A model generated the notes under the pieces. The model was not told the origin of the DNA. It ran no database searches and saw only the letters and a list, made by a program, of their open reading frames with translations. From contig CAMAVY010000001.1 of assembly GCA_945861675.1 (NCBI GenBank), positions 45,119 through 109,118 of the forward strand: DNA of 64,000 nucleotides, read 5' to 3'. This document shows positions 18,181-28,418 of the stretch, one piece after another. Every line of letters starts with the position of its first letter. The first letter of the stretch is position 1. The DNA is from Klebsiella pneumoniae. Its GTDB lineage: Bacteria; Pseudomonadota; Gammaproteobacteria; Pseudomonadales; Azotimanducaceae. Made by a program: the position numbers and the translations under genes.

Positions 18181-19971
18181 TTGAAGAAGAACCGTTTTGC
18201 GCGGCGGCTTGCCGTTGCGCTGGTCTCCGCGTTTGCATTTGTTTTTGCAGGGCTGACGCCGCCGATCGCCGGGCTGGGGGCTGCCTTTGCCGAAGAGCCG
18301 CCCGCAGAGATCGCCCTGCCGCCGGGTCCATCGCATTGGAAAGCCAAAGAACCGGTAGGCACGTCCGTGGGTCCGGTCACCTCAGCCATGCTGACCAACC
18401 CGGCCACACCCGCCGACAACTGGCTGCAGTACGGGGGCAACTACCGCAACTTCCGCCATTCGCCGCTCACCAACCTGAATCCGGCCAGCGTCGCCAATCT
18501 CACAGTGGCCTGGGCCAAGCCCACAGGTACGCTGGGTCAGTTCGAAGCCTCACCCGTCGTGTATGGCGGCGTGATGTATGTGACCTCGTCGTACAACAGG
18601 CTGTTCGCGCTGGATGCCAAGACCGGCGCAATCCTGTGGCGCTACGACCACCAGCAGGACAAGAACCAGCGGTTGTGCTGCGGACCGCCGAACCGCGGCG
18701 TGGGGATTGCCGGCGATCTGGTGCTGATGGGCACGCTCGACGCGCACTTCATCGCCTTCGATCGCAAGACCGGCGAGATCGCGTGGAGCGTCGAAGTCGC
18801 GGACTTCAAGAAAGGCTTCAGCATTACCTCGGCACCCTTGATCGTGGGTGACCTGGCAATCATCGGCGTGGCCGGTGGTGAGTACGGCGTGCGCGGGTTC
18901 TTCGACGCGTATGACGTGAAGACCGGCAAGCGTGCGTGGCGGCACTACACCGTGCCCGCAAAAGGCGAGCGCGGCACGGAAACCTGGGCAGGCACGTCCT
19001 ATGAGCGCGGCGGTGCACCGCCGTGGACGATCGGCGCCTACGACCCCGAAACCGACACACTGTTCTGGACCACCGGCAACCCAGCGCCGGATTGGGATGG
19101 CGATGTCCGCCTGGGCGACAACCTGTACTCCGACTCGTTGCTGGCCCTGGATCCGAAGACCGGCAAGATGAAGTGGTACTTCCAGTTCACGCCGCATGAC
19201 GTGTGGGACTACGACGGCAACACGCAGATCTTCCTGGTCGACCAGAAGTTCGACGGCCGCGATCGCAAGCTCATCGTGCAGGCGAACCGCAACGGCTTCT
19301 TCTACGTCATCGACCGCACCAACGGTAAATTCCTGCGGGCAACGCAGTATCTGGAGCAGTTGAACTGGGCGACGATCGACAAGAAGGGGCGGCCAGTGGT
19401 GAACCCGCAGGCACTGCCTTCGGACGACACGACGTTCCGCACCTGCCCAAGTAATCTGGGCGGCATGAACGGCGCATTCAGCGGTGCATTCAATCCCGAC
19501 CTCGGGCTGTTATTCATTCCCTCGACCGAGGCGTGCCAGATCTTCACGAAGGGCATCAGCGCCTATCAGGAAGGCATGCCGTATCTCGGCGGGCTGCCTG
19601 ACGGCGTTGACGCAACCAATCGCACCGCCTACGGCAACATGGCAGCCATCGATGTAGCGACCGGCGAGATCAAGTGGCGCTATCGCGACGCGCTGCCAAT
19701 GATGGGCGGCACGCTCAGCACGGCAGGTGGGGTGGTGTTCAGCGGCAACCTGGAAGGCGACATCCTGGCGTTCGAGTCGGCCACCGGCAAAGTGGTGTGG
19801 AAGTTCCACGCCGGTGGCGGTGTGCGCAGCCAGCCGATTGCATATCAGCTGGATGGCCGGACCTACGTCGCCATACCCACCGGCAGCTCGGCGGCTATGG
19901 ACGCATTCGTCGGTGGCCACAACGGCACACCCGAAGGCGGCACATTGTTCGTGTTCGTATTGCCGGAGTAA
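18181..19971 (+). CDS. Periplasmic PQQ-dependent alcohol dehydrogenase with lanthanide-type ligand set
   Basis: The 596-residue quinoprotein has an N-terminal signal peptide and an eight-bladed propeller. The vicinal disulfide C166-C167 (LCCGPP) stacks on PQQ in this family. Predicted metal ligands are E234 (GGEYG), N300 (GNPAP) and the catalytic base D343 in HDVWDYDGN. Two residues later is D345, the extra Asp found in lanthanide-dependent XoxF, ExaF and PedH enzymes and replaced by Ala, Ser or Thr in calcium enzymes. Substrate type cannot be read, but it should be an alcohol or aldehyde oxidised in the periplasm. The TTG start is supported by a strong ribosome-binding site. The next gene, 13 bp on, is a cytochrome c, its likely electron acceptor. 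Confidence 0.9.
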   Translation: MKKNRFARRLAVALVSAFAFVFAGLTPPIAGLGAAFAEEPPAEIALPPGPSHWKAKEPVGTSVGPVTSAMLTNPATPADNWLQYGGNYRNFRHSPLTNLNPASVANLTVAWAKPTGTLGQFEASPVVYGGVMYVTSSYNRLFALDAKTGAILWRYDHQQDKNQRLCCGPPNRGVGIAGDLVLMGTLDAHFIAFDRKTGEIAWSVEVADFKKGFSITSAPLIVGDLAIIGVAGGEYGVRGFFDAYDVKTGKRAWRHYTVPAKGERGTETWAGTSYERGGAPPWTIGAYDPETDTLFWTTGNPAPDWDGDVRLGDNLYSDSLLALDPKTGKMKWYFQFTPHDVWDYDGNTQIFLVDQKFDGRDRKLIVQANRNGFFYVIDRTNGKFLRATQYLEQLNWATIDKKGRPVVNPQALPSDDTTFRTCPSNLGGMNGAFSGAFNPDLGLLFIPSTEACQIFTKGISAYQEGMPYLGGLPDGVDATNRTAYGNMAAIDVATGEIKWRYRDALPMMGGTLSTAGGVVFSGNLEGDILAFESATGKVVWKFHAGGGVRSQPIAYQLDGRTYVAIPTGSSAAMDAFVGGHNGTPEGGTLFVFVLPE

Positions 19972-19984
19972 TGCAGGCGTGACG

Positions 19985-20659
19985 ATGAGAAGTTGGCGCA
20001 GCGGCGCACTCGCGCTCTCGATGGCGCTTGTGCTGAGTACAACCAGCGCGGGCATCGCAGTGGATGCACGCGGCGCGACCGCTACGCCGACTTCTCCCCA
20101 AACGAGTTCCGCCCAAACGAGTTCGGCAAAACGAACATCCGCGCGCAGAACTGCTGCACATGCGACGTCAAAAGCAAGAGCTGCTGCCGCGCACGCTGCT
20201 GTTGTATCTGCGCCAGCTGCGTCAGTAAGTGCCGGCCCACAAACAACAGCCGCCGTTGCAGGTGCAGGTGCAGGTGCAGGCGCGGCGCCCGGCATCACTG
20301 CCGACGGCACATCGCCCGTCGCGAAATACGCAGCCGACCCCGCCGCGGTCAAGCGCGGCCGTCAGGTGTTCGTGGGTTCATGCGGCGCGTACTGCCACTC
20401 CACGCATGACGAGGAGCGCGAAGCGCCGTCGTTGTTCGACTGCACATGGCGGCACGGCGGCAGCGATGCCGAGATCTTCGCGTCGATCGCAACCGGCTAT
20501 ACAGACAAGCGTATGCCGGGCTGGAAGGGCGTGCTGCCACAAGGCGACGACGACATCTGGCGTGTGATCGCGTTTCTGCGTTCCGCGTCTACGTGCAAGT
20601 CTTCTGCACCTGCATCTGCATCCGCCCCTGCAACACCAGCAGCCACCGCCGCGAACTAG
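19985..20659 (+). CDS. Secreted c-type cytochrome with CX3CH haem motif
   Basis: The 224-residue protein has a signal peptide (SGALALSMALVLSTTSAG), a long Ala/Ser/Thr-rich linker with short repeats, then a single cytochrome c domain. The haem site reads CGAYCH (C133, C137, H138), three residues between the cysteines instead of two. The distal ligand is probably the Met in DKRMPGW. It follows the PQQ dehydrogenase by 13 bp and is its likely electron acceptor. The C-terminus is a short Ser/Ala/Pro tail. CX3CH sites are rare and may need an unusual haem lyase specificity. Confidence 0.85.
   Translation: MRSWRSGALALSMALVLSTTSAGIAVDARGATATPTSPQTSSAQTSSAKRTSARRTAAHATSKARAAAAHAAVVSAPAASVSAGPQTTAAVAGAGAGAGAAPGITADGTSPVAKYAADPAAVKRGRQVFVGSCGAYCHSTHDEEREAPSLFDCTWRHGGSDAEIFASIATGYTDKRMPGWKGVLPQGDDDIWRVIAFLRSASTCKSSAPASASAPATPAATAAN
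20097..20126 (+). repeat. Two near-identical 15-bp direct repeats in the cytochrome linker
   Basis: cccaaacgagttccg (20097-20111) is followed by cccaaacgagttcgg. The frame is preserved and the repeat codes for part of the Thr/Ser-rich linker. A further 6-bp gcaggt repeat lies at about 20258-20282. Confidence 0.85.
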
Positions 20660-21205
20660 CCCGACGTTCGCAACTCGCGCGTGATTTTGCTGATTTTCGG
20701 TGATGGCTCACACGCAGGTCGTCGATCTGCAAGAAGTGCATGCCTGGGAATGTGCTGAAAGCACTTCTTCCGCAGACCTCTGTCCCTGGCGGCGAGGTTC
20801 GGGCGCTCTACCGTCGGCGCAGGTTGCTCCGCCGCAATCGACGCAGCAATCGACGCAGCAATGATGGTGCGTGTTTCAGCGATCGTGGAAACCCGTTCCA
20901 CCCACGCTGCGGTACGCACTGGGTCCACAAACAGCAGCGCTGCCAACAGGGGTGAAGACCCAGCAATCCACTTCGATGTGCAACGCCACCTGCGCTCGCT
21001 ATTGACCTCGTGCGCCAGCCTGTATTGCCGCGAACACTTCGCGATACGCAGAGTGCACATGCGGCTCAACGTCATCTGGCGATTGCCCGATCCTGAACTA
21101 CAGTTTTTGTCAGAGGCAACGTTGCCGCCGTCCGACGACGCACTAGCACGCATGTAGGGACCAGGAGTTCCGAGCAAGACGCCGACCTGTCTGGGATGAC
21201 ACAAC
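20660..21205. other. 546-bp intergenic region before the chemotaxis operon
   Basis: No gene can be supported here. Several short frames exist on both strands but none resembles a known family or has a ribosome-binding site. The stretch contains a 12-bp tandem repeat (gcaatcgacgca at 20834-20845 and 20846-20857, with a partial third copy). It should hold the promoter of the chemosensory operon; I see no clear sigma-28 or sigma-54 sequence. Confidence 0.6.
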
Positions 21206-22384
21206 TTGAATACTGATTCTCCATCCACTCCGCCGTACGGACCCTCGATTGCAGCGCTGGGCACCTCCGCATGGCTGGTCACATCCGGTCTTGTGGACCT
21301 CCCCTGGCGCGGCGGGGTAAGCGTTCTTGTAGCGCTGTGCCTCATCGTGGCGACCGTGGTGTTCAACGTGCGAGCCCGCGCACAGGTCCAGCGCCTGCGC
21401 GATAGGTTCGTGGAGCTTGAGCTTGAGCGGCGCGAGCACGACCACCACCTGCAACGCACCCGCTTGGGTATGCAGCAGCTCGGTGACCGTGCGATTCCTG
21501 TGTGGAGTCGTCAGGTGGAAACCGCCAAGACCCAGATGGAAGTTGCGATCACGGCGCTGACGCAGCATTTTTCCGACATCGTGGATCGTCTGGACGCAGC
21601 TGCAGGCTTTGCCGACGGTCGTGGTGCGCCCGCCGCGAAATCCATCGAAGACGTGTTCGAATCGAGTGAACGGCGGCTTACCGGCGTTGCCCAGGCTCTG
21701 CAAGCCGCGCTTGAGGACAAGGCGGTGGTGGTGTCGCACATTCGTACCCTCGGCACCTTCACCGAAGAACTGACGACGATGGCTTCCGAGGTCGCGAGCA
21801 TCGCCGATCAGACCAACCTGCTTGCGCTCAATGCCGCGATCGAGGCGGCACGTGCCGGTGAATACGGTCGCGGATTCGCTGTAGTCGCTGATGAAGTGCG
21901 CACGTTGTCGGCGCGTTCCGGTGCGACCGGGAAGCGCATCAGTCAAAAGGCTGCGCTGATCAGTGAGGCCATTCACACTGCAGTTTCAACGGTCGAGGAG
22001 TCCGCGGAGCGTGACAGCGACTCGGTGCGCAAGTCGCAAGAGCGAATCGCAGATGTGCTAAGCGACTTCGGCAGCGTGACCCACCGTCTAGCAAACACCG
22101 CAAATCGCCTGCGCGAGGAGCATACGACGATCAAGCAGGATGTCGGCGAAGCTCTGGTGCAGTTCCAGTTCCAGGATCGTGTGGGGCAGTTGCTCGCGCA
22201 CATCATCGACAGCCTGCAGAACTTGCGCGCCGCGCTTGCGCAATCCGAGGGGTTGGGTCCCGAGGAGATCGCTGCGGTACTGGATACGCTGGCCCGCACC
22301 TACTCAACGGCGGAGGAGGTGGCTAACCATTCGGGCAACAGGTCCGCTGTCGGCGCACACGCTGACGAAATAACGTTTTTCTAG
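21206..22384 (+). CDS. Methyl-accepting chemotaxis protein-like signalling protein
   Basis: The 392-residue protein has an N-terminal hydrophobic segment (about residues 35-55, [18 protein letters not shown]) and no recognisable ligand-binding domain. The signalling hairpin is complete: [15 protein letters not shown] followed by [15 protein letters not shown]. The C-terminal part contains [18 protein letters not shown], a motif shared by some MCP-like proteins of chemotaxis-like operons. The start is a TTG at 21206 with GGGAT upstream; it is the best in-frame codon before the hydrophobic region. First gene of the operon, 11 bp before cheY. Confidence 0.87.
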   Translation: MNTDSPSTPPYGPSIAALGTSAWLVTSGLVDLPWRGGVSVLVALCLIVATVVFNVRARAQVQRLRDRFVELELERREHDHHLQRTRLGMQQLGDRAIPVWSRQVETAKTQMEVAITALTQHFSDIVDRLDAAAGFADGRGAPAAKSIEDVFESSERRLTGVAQALQAALEDKAVVVSHIRTLGTFTEELTTMASEVASIADQTNLLALNAAIEAARAGEYGRGFAVVADEVRTLSARSGATGKRISQKAALISEAIHTAVSTVEESAERDSDSVRKSQERIADVLSDFGSVTHRLANTANRLREEHTTIKQDVGEALVQFQFQDRVGQLLAHIIDSLQNLRAALAQSEGLGPEEIAAVLDTLARTYSTAEEVANHSGNRSAVGAHADEITFF

Positions 22385-22395
22385 GAGAACAGTCG

Positions 22396-22764
22396 ATGGC
22401 AAAGACCATCATGGTCGTCGATGACTCTGCCTCACTGCGGCAGGTCGTAAGCATTGCGTTACGTGGTGCGGGCTACGACGTACTGGAGGGTTCAGACGGA
22501 AAGGATGCGCTGGGCAAACTCACGGGCCAAAAGATTCACCTCATCATCAGCGACGTGAACATGCCGAACATGGATGGCATCACGTTTGTGAAGGAAGTGA
22601 AGAAGCACCCAACCTACAAGTTTGTGCCGATCATCATGCTGACGACCGAGTCCCAGGAAGGCAAAAAGCAGGAAGGCCAGGCAGCCGGTGCGAAGGCATG
22701 GGTGGTCAAGCCGTTCAAGCCTGAGCAGATGTTGACGGCAGTTTCCAAGTTGGTGCTTCCATGA
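22396..22764 (+). CDS. cheY: Chemotaxis response regulator CheY
   Basis: The 122-residue single receiver domain has acidic pair D9-D10, phosphoacceptor D53 (SDVNMPNMDG), Thr83/84 and Lys105 (VVKPF), the complete CheY set. There is no output domain. It receives phosphate from CheA and acts on a motor or other effector. aggaga precedes the ATG. Its stop overlaps the next start (ATGA). Confidence 0.93.
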   Translation: MAKTIMVVDDSASLRQVVSIALRGAGYDVLEGSDGKDALGKLTGQKIHLIISDVNMPNMDGITFVKEVKKHPTYKFVPIIMLTTESQEGKKQEGQAAGAKAWVVKPFKPEQMLTAVSKLVLP

Positions 22765-23072
22765 ACGCCATGACTGCTGCCATTCAGGTCGACGATAACT
22801 TGACCATCTACACATCGCTTGAGCTGAAGCCGCGCCTGTTGGCGTCAGCGCTGGCGGCCGATGTGCCCACGTTCGATCTGTCGCACGTGCAGGAAATTGA
22901 TAGTGCCGGGCTGCAGCTCCTGTTGCTTGTGCGGCGCGAACTCGCCGCGCTGGGCCGAACGCTGGCGATCAGTGGTGCGAGCCCGGCTGTCGAGGAGGCC
23001 TTTGCAGTGGTTGGGATGGATGACTGGTTGCGTGCAGGAATGGCCACGCACGGCACGGAGGGCGCGCGATGA
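22761..23072 (+). CDS. STAS-domain protein in the chemotaxis operon
   Basis: The 103-residue STAS (anti-anti-sigma-like) domain has the conserved phosphorylation-site segment EIDSAGLQLLLL with Ser48. STAS proteins of this size partner with HATPase or CheA-type kinases and act as phosphorylatable switches or scaffolds. It overlaps cheY by ATGA and cheA by ATGA, so it is translationally coupled between them and probably tunes the pathway. No anti-sigma kinase is seen nearby. Confidence 0.87.
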   Translation: MNAMTAAIQVDDNLTIYTSLELKPRLLASALAADVPTFDLSHVQEIDSAGLQLLLLVRRELAALGRTLAISGASPAVEEAFAVVGMDDWLRAGMATHGTEGAR

Positions 23073-25252
23073 ATCTTGACCAGGCACTTGAGACCTATGT
23101 GGTCGAAAGTCGTGAGTTGCTTGAGCAGATGGAGCAGACACTGCTCAACCTCGACTATGCCGACATTGACAGCGAGACGATCAATTCACTGTTTCGTGTG
23201 GCGCACACAATCAAAGGATCGGCAGGACTGTTCGGACTTGACGGTATCGTGGAGTTCACGCACACAGTTGAGAGCGCGCTCGATGCGGTGCGCGATGGCA
23301 GCCTGAGCATCGATCACGACTTGGCGCGCTTGCTGCTGGAGTGCGGCGACCACATGGGGCGTCTGGTAGATCTGGTCGCCTCGAACGAGGAGACAGGCAC
23401 CGAACTCGAGGACGCGGGCGCCGATATTCAGCGCCGGCTGCTGGGCTGCCTGGGTGCGGCTCCAGTGGTGAGTGCCGCGACGACGCATGCAGATTCGCGT
23501 GCGCCCGCAGTCGAGCGTGGCAGCGCGACGGACTACTGGCACCTGTCGTTGCGCTTCGGACGTGACGTGCTGCGCAATGGCATGGATCCGCTTTCGTTCC
23601 TGCGCTATCTCGCAACGATTGGCGACGTCGTCGCAGTGCAGACGCGCATCGATGACATGCCGACGGTCGAGGAAGTGGACCCCGAGTCCTGCTACCTCAG
23701 TTTCGAGGTGGGTCTACGCAGCGGCGCAGACAAGGCGACGATCGAAGGTGTCTTCGAGTTCGTGCGCGACGATTGTGAGATTCGGTTGTTGCCACCGCAC
23801 AGCCGGGTGTCCGAGTACATCGAGCGCATTCAGGCGCTGCCAGCGGACGAATCCCGCCTCGGCGACATGCTGGTGCAGTGCGGCGCGCTGACGCGCGATC
23901 AGCTGGAGGCTGGGCTGCGCACGCAGACCGCCGGCCCAGCCAACGCGGATACAACGCACGAAACTCGCATGCTGGGCCAGATCCTTGTGGACCAGCAGGT
24001 CGTTCCTCAGACAGTCGTCACGGCAGCGCTCGACAAGCAGCGGCAGTCGAAGGATCAGAAGACCCAGGATGCGCGCTTCATCCGTCTCGATGCCGAAAAG
24101 CTTGACTATCTGATCAACCGGATTGGCGAGTTGGTCATCGCGGGCGCCGGGATCGGGCTTGCCGCAAGACGCGTCGGCGCCACGGAATTACTTGAAGCAG
24201 CGTCCACGCTGGCCAGTCTGGTCGAAGATGTGCGCGACAGCGCGCTGCAGCTGCGCATGGTGCAGATCGGTGCCACGTTCAATCGCTTCCAGCGCGTGGT
24301 GCACGATGTGTCGCACGAAATTGGCAAGGACATCGGTCTGTCGATCAGTGGTGCTGACACCGAGCTCGACAAGACGATGGTCGAGCGCATTGGCGATCCG
24401 CTGATGCACCTGATGCGCAATGCGATGGATCACGGCATTGAGGCACCAGAGGTGCGCTTAGCCAACGGCAAGCCCGCAAGGGGCACCGTGTCGCTGAGTG
24501 CGTGCCACGATTCGGGCAGCATCCTGATCGAGGTGCGCGATGATGGCGGCGGATTGAAGCGCGATCGGATCCTGGCGAAGGCGATCGAACGTGGCCTCGT
24601 GAGTCCAGGCGAGCATCTGACGGATGGCGAAGTGTTCGCACTGATTTTCGCGCCCGGCTTCTCCACGGCTGAGCAGCTCAGCAATCTGTCCGGCCGCGGC
24701 GTCGGCATGGATGTGGTGAAGAGCAGCGTGACCGAGATGCGCGGCACGGTAGAGGTTGACAGCGAAGAAGGCGTCGGCACGACGATTCGAATCCGCCTGC
24801 CGCTTACGCTGGCAATCATTGACGGCTTCCTTGTCGGCGTGGGCGACTCAGTGTTCGTGGTGCCGCTCGATATGGTCGAGGAGTGCGTCGAGTTGACGTC
24901 GGAGGCACGACGCGAATCCAGCGGACGCAGCATCGTCAACCTGCGCGGCAAGGTACTGCCGTTCATTCAGGTGCGTGATCTGTTCGGCATCCAAGGCGAA
25001 CGCGGGCGACGGGAGAACATTCTGGTCGTGCGCTATGCCGGGCAGCGGGCGGGGTTGGTGGTGGACGAGTTGATGGGGGAAGCCCAGACCGTCATCAAAC
25101 CGCTTGGCAAGTTGTTCAAGGGCGCGAAGGGCATTGGCGGCTCCACCATTCTCGGTGACGGACGAGTTGCATTGATCCTCGATGTCGCCGGGCTCATCGC
25201 CCAGGCACATTCCAGTGCACAACAACGTGATGGCATGCGTTCGGCGGCGTAG
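23069..25252 (+). CDS. cheA: Chemotaxis histidine kinase CheA with two extra LGxxLV-type repeats
   Basis: The 727-residue CheA has the P1 HPt domain with phosphorylated H46 (AHTIKGSAGLFG). A middle region follows, holding two repeats of the form LGDMLVQCGALTRDQLEAGL and LGQILVDQQVVPQTVVTAAL, which resemble MshEN/type II secretion-type binding motifs. Next comes the dimerisation and ATPase core: RIGELVIAG, N box LMRNAMDHGIE, G1 DDGGGL and G2 GRGVGMDVV. The C-terminal P5 CheW-like domain ends the protein. It autophosphorylates and feeds CheY and CheB. The ATG overlaps the STAS stop. Confidence 0.94.
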   Translation: MNLDQALETYVVESRELLEQMEQTLLNLDYADIDSETINSLFRVAHTIKGSAGLFGLDGIVEFTHTVESALDAVRDGSLSIDHDLARLLLECGDHMGRLVDLVASNEETGTELEDAGADIQRRLLGCLGAAPVVSAATTHADSRAPAVERGSATDYWHLSLRFGRDVLRNGMDPLSFLRYLATIGDVVAVQTRIDDMPTVEEVDPESCYLSFEVGLRSGADKATIEGVFEFVRDDCEIRLLPPHSRVSEYIERIQALPADESRLGDMLVQCGALTRDQLEAGLRTQTAGPANADTTHETRMLGQILVDQQVVPQTVVTAALDKQRQSKDQKTQDARFIRLDAEKLDYLINRIGELVIAGAGIGLAARRVGATELLEAASTLASLVEDVRDSALQLRMVQIGATFNRFQRVVHDVSHEIGKDIGLSISGADTELDKTMVERIGDPLMHLMRNAMDHGIEAPEVRLANGKPARGTVSLSACHDSGSILIEVRDDGGGLKRDRILAKAIERGLVSPGEHLTDGEVFALIFAPGFSTAEQLSNLSGRGVGMDVVKSSVTEMRGTVEVDSEEGVGTTIRIRLPLTLAIIDGFLVGVGDSVFVVPLDMVEECVELTSEARRESSGRSIVNLRGKVLPFIQVRDLFGIQGERGRRENILVVRYAGQRAGLVVDELMGEAQTVIKPLGKLFKGAKGIGGSTILGDGRVALILDVAGLIAQAHSSAQQRDGMRSAA

Positions 25253-25329
25253 TGCGCTGCAACGATGTTTGATTCAACAACGGACGGGTTGCCATGCGCA
25301 GCCACACACAAAGCAGAAAGGAATCCAAA

Positions 25330-28300
25330 ATGAAGGCGAAAACTGGCGTTAAGGTAATACCTGCAGCTAAGACCGCTGCGTCGGCGAAGCACGTTGGCGG
25401 CGGCAACGCGCGCGCAGGCACTGCGGCCCTCAAGTCGTCGTCGAAGCAGGCGGCCAGCAGTTCGGCGCGTGCTGAGGCGAGCAAGCCCCGGGCGGCGGCC
25501 AAAGGTCCATCGGCGAAGTCTCGGGCAGGCAACCCAGTCCCCTCTGGTGCGGCCATCGATGCACTCCGCCAGCGACTGGCCGCCATCGAGCGCGGCCAGT
25601 GCATGCTTGAGTTGAGTGCGGACGGTACGATCGTCGGCGCGAATGCGGCCCTGCTCAGTACGTTCGGCTACGCGGCTGATGAACTCATTGGCCAACACCA
25701 TCGCGTGCTTGTCGATGAGAGCGATCGGGCCAGCCCGGCGTACCAGGAATACTGGGCCGAAGTCGCACGTGGTGAAGTCGTGGCTCGGCAGCTGCGTCGC
25801 ATCACCAAGGGCGGCGATGAGGTATGGGTGAAGGTGGTGGCGACGCCGGTCGTCGGTGCCAGTGGCAGCGCAAGCCACGTTATCGAACTGCTCACCGACG
25901 TCTCGGCGCAGCACGCGGAGCTTGAGGATGTACGCGCCGAACTGCAGGTGCGCAAAGACATCATGAATGTCACCAGCATCGTGTCGGAAGCCGACCTTCG
26001 CGGCGACATCCTGTCGATCAACGACAAGTTTATCGAAGTATCGAAGTACCCATCCGATGAGCTGCTGGGCAAGCCACACAACACCACGCGGCACCCGGAC
26101 ATGCCGAAGGAGACGTTCAAGACGGTGTGGTCCACCATCGGCCGCGGCGGTACGTTCCGCGGCATGATCAAGAACCGTGCGAAAGACGGTACGCCCTACT
26201 ACGTAGACGCGGTCATTGCGCCGCTACTCGGCAAGAATGGCAAGCCACGCAAGTACCTGGGCGTGCGCTACGACATCACGGAGATGGAGATTGCGCGGCA
26301 GAACAGCAAAGGCATGCTGGACGCAATCGACAAGGCGTTCGCGGTGATCGAGTTTGATCCCGCCGGCAAGATTCTGGCGGCCAACCAGAACTTCCAGCAG
26401 GCGATGGGCTACACGCTGGACGATATCGTCGGCAAGCACCACAGCATGTTCGCGGCCCCTGCTTTCGCACAAAGCAACGATTACCGGCAGTTCTGGGAAA
26501 AGCTCGGTCGTGGTGAATACGACGAGGGCGAGTATTGTCGGATTGCGAAAGGCGGCCGTGAGGTCTGGCTGCAGGCCTCCTACAATCCGATCGTCGACGA
26601 GATGGGCCGCGTGTTCAAGGTTGTCAAATACGCAACAGACATCACGCAGGCCAAGCTGCGCGCGGCGGATTTCGAAGGTCAGCTCAACGCAGTAGGCAAG
26701 GCGCAGGCGGTCATCGAGTTCACGATGGACGGCAAGATCCTGACCGCGAACGACAACTTTCTGCAGACGCTCGGTTACAGCATCGACGAGATCAGAGGGC
26801 AGCACCACAGCACCTTTGTGGACCCTGCGTATCGGTCGAGCAATGAGTACCGCAGCTTCTGGGACAAGCTTGCGCGCGGAGAGTTTGACTCCGGTGTGTA
26901 CAAGCGCATCGGCAAGGGCGGCAAGGAAGTCTGGATCCAGGCCTCCTACAACCCGATCATGGACATGAACGGCAAGCCGTTCAAAGTCGTGAAGTACGCG
27001 ACCGACATCACGGCGCAACAATTGCGCATGGCCGACTACCAGGGCCAGCTTGCTGCGATCGGCAAGGCGCAGGCGGTCATCGAGTTCACGATGGACGGCA
27101 AGATCATCACGGCCAACCAGAACTTCCTGTCGACGCTCGGCTACACGATTGACGAAATCCGCGGCCAGCATCACAGCATGTTCGCCGAGCCGACGTACAG
27201 GGCCAGTGTCGAATACAAGCAGTTCTGGGAGAAGCTCGGCCGTGGCGAATTCGATGCAGGTCGGTACCTGCGGCACGGCAAGGGCGGAAAAGAAATCTGG
27301 ATCGAAGCCAGCTACAACCCGATCCTGGACGTCGAGGGACGACCGTTCAAGGTCGTCAAGTACGCAACCGATATCAGCAAGCAGGTCGCCGACGACCAAA
27401 TCCTGCGTGATGCTGTTCAGGAAGTGGTGCGAGTGATGGGCGCCCTCTCCCAGGGCCTTCTGACCGAGCGGATCGAGGGGCAGTACGTCGGTATGCTTGG
27501 GGAGATGAAGGACGCGTGCAACTCCACGGTGGAGGCACTGCGTTCGACCATCTCGGAAGTCACCACTGCCGTGGGCACGCTGACGTCTGCGTCCGAGCAG
27601 GTCAGCATGACCGCACAGTCGCTGTCGCAGTCCGCGAGTGAGCAGGCGGCAAGCGTCGAGGAGACCAGCGCATCGCTCGAACAGATGACCGCTTCCATTT
27701 CGCAGAATACAGAGAACGCGAAGGTCACCGACGGTATGGCATCGAAGGCCGCCGCCGAAGCGACCGAAGGCGGCGAGTCGGTGAAGCAGACAGTTACTGC
27801 AATGAAGAGCATCGCGCAGAAGATCGGCATCATCGATGACATCGCATACCAGACCAACCTGCTCGCCCTGAATGCGGCGATTGAGGCTGCACGCGCAGGC
27901 GAGCATGGCAAGGGCTTCGCAGTGGTGGCGGCGGAAGTGCGCAAGCTGGCCGAGCGTAGCCAGGTGGCAGCACAGGAGATCGGCTCGGTGGCGGGCAGCA
28001 GCGTCGAACTCGCGGAGCAGGCGGGCAAGCTGCTAGGACAGATGGTGCCGAACATCCGCAAGACCTCGGATCTCGTTCAAGAGATCACGGCGGCATCCGA
28101 GGAACAGTCATCGGGCGTCAAGCAGATCAACGCTGCGGTGACGCAGTTGAACAAAGCGGTGCAGGTCAATGCCGCGTCGTCTGAGCAGCTTGCCGCGACG
28201 GCCGAGGAGATGAGTGGCCAGGTGCAGCAACTCGAACGTGCCGTGTCGTTCTTCAGGATGTCTGCAGATGGCAACCGTGAAGCAAATGCACGGCCGAAGC

Positions 28301-28404
28301 AGCCTGTGCGTACAGGTTCGACCGCAGTGGCGCGGAAGGTCGCCAGCGGCGGAGCCCAAGCAGCATCCGGAGATCCGGATGTTGCCAACTTCTCGCGGTT
28401 CTAG
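25330..28404 (+). CDS. Soluble chemoreceptor with five PAS domains
   Basis: The 1024-residue protein has no membrane segment or signal peptide. After a Lys/Ala-rich N-terminus come five PAS units: PAS1 about residues 90-190, a divergent Aer-like PAS2 about 213-318, then three near-identical PAS units (about 326-442, 448-564, 570-686). A HAMP-like region follows ([20 protein letters not shown]), then an MCP signalling domain with [15 protein letters not shown] and [12 protein letters not shown] domains of this type often bind haem or flavin, so redox, oxygen or an internal cue is a likely signal. AAAGGA precedes the ATG at 25330, which is preferred to 25294. Confidence 0.93.
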   Translation: MKAKTGVKVIPAAKTAASAKHVGGGNARAGTAALKSSSKQAASSSARAEASKPRAAAKGPSAKSRAGNPVPSGAAIDALRQRLAAIERGQCMLELSADGTIVGANAALLSTFGYAADELIGQHHRVLVDESDRASPAYQEYWAEVARGEVVARQLRRITKGGDEVWVKVVATPVVGASGSASHVIELLTDVSAQHAELEDVRAELQVRKDIMNVTSIVSEADLRGDILSINDKFIEVSKYPSDELLGKPHNTTRHPDMPKETFKTVWSTIGRGGTFRGMIKNRAKDGTPYYVDAVIAPLLGKNGKPRKYLGVRYDITEMEIARQNSKGMLDAIDKAFAVIEFDPAGKILAANQNFQQAMGYTLDDIVGKHHSMFAAPAFAQSNDYRQFWEKLGRGEYDEGEYCRIAKGGREVWLQASYNPIVDEMGRVFKVVKYATDITQAKLRAADFEGQLNAVGKAQAVIEFTMDGKILTANDNFLQTLGYSIDEIRGQHHSTFVDPAYRSSNEYRSFWDKLARGEFDSGVYKRIGKGGKEVWIQASYNPIMDMNGKPFKVVKYATDITAQQLRMADYQGQLAAIGKAQAVIEFTMDGKIITANQNFLSTLGYTIDEIRGQHHSMFAEPTYRASVEYKQFWEKLGRGEFDAGRYLRHGKGGKEIWIEASYNPILDVEGRPFKVVKYATDISKQVADDQILRDAVQEVVRVMGALSQGLLTERIEGQYVGMLGEMKDACNSTVEALRSTISEVTTAVGTLTSASEQVSMTAQSLSQSASEQAASVEETSASLEQMTASISQNTENAKVTDGMASKAAAEATEGGESVKQTVTAMKSIAQKIGIIDDIAYQTNLLALNAAIEAARAGEHGKGFAVVAAEVRKLAERSQVAAQEIGSVAGSSVELAEQAGKLLGQMVPNIRKTSDLVQEITAASEEQSSGVKQINAAVTQLNKAVQVNAASSEQLAATAEEMSGQVQQLERAVSFFRMSADGNREANARPKQPVRTGSTAVARKVASGGAQAASGDPDVANFSRF
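26305..27402 (+). repeat. Three tandem 366-bp PAS-coding units
   Basis: Units start near 26305, 26671 and 27037, spaced exactly 366 bp (122 codons). The second and third share long identical stretches, such as ggcaaggcgcaggcggtcat at 26695 and 27061. The first is more diverged. They arose by recent in-frame duplication. Confidence 0.9.
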
Positions 28405-28418
28405 ACTGAGGAGGCGTT

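Noticed and set aside
20656..21459. Minus-strand frame of 267 codons across the region before the chemotaxis operon
   Set aside because: It overlaps the start of the MCP gene, is Arg/Ser-rich and lacks homology.
26224..27906. 560-codon open frame antisense to the five-PAS receptor
   Set aside because: The repeated sequence is caused by the PAS duplication on the other strand; no motif or ribosome-binding site.
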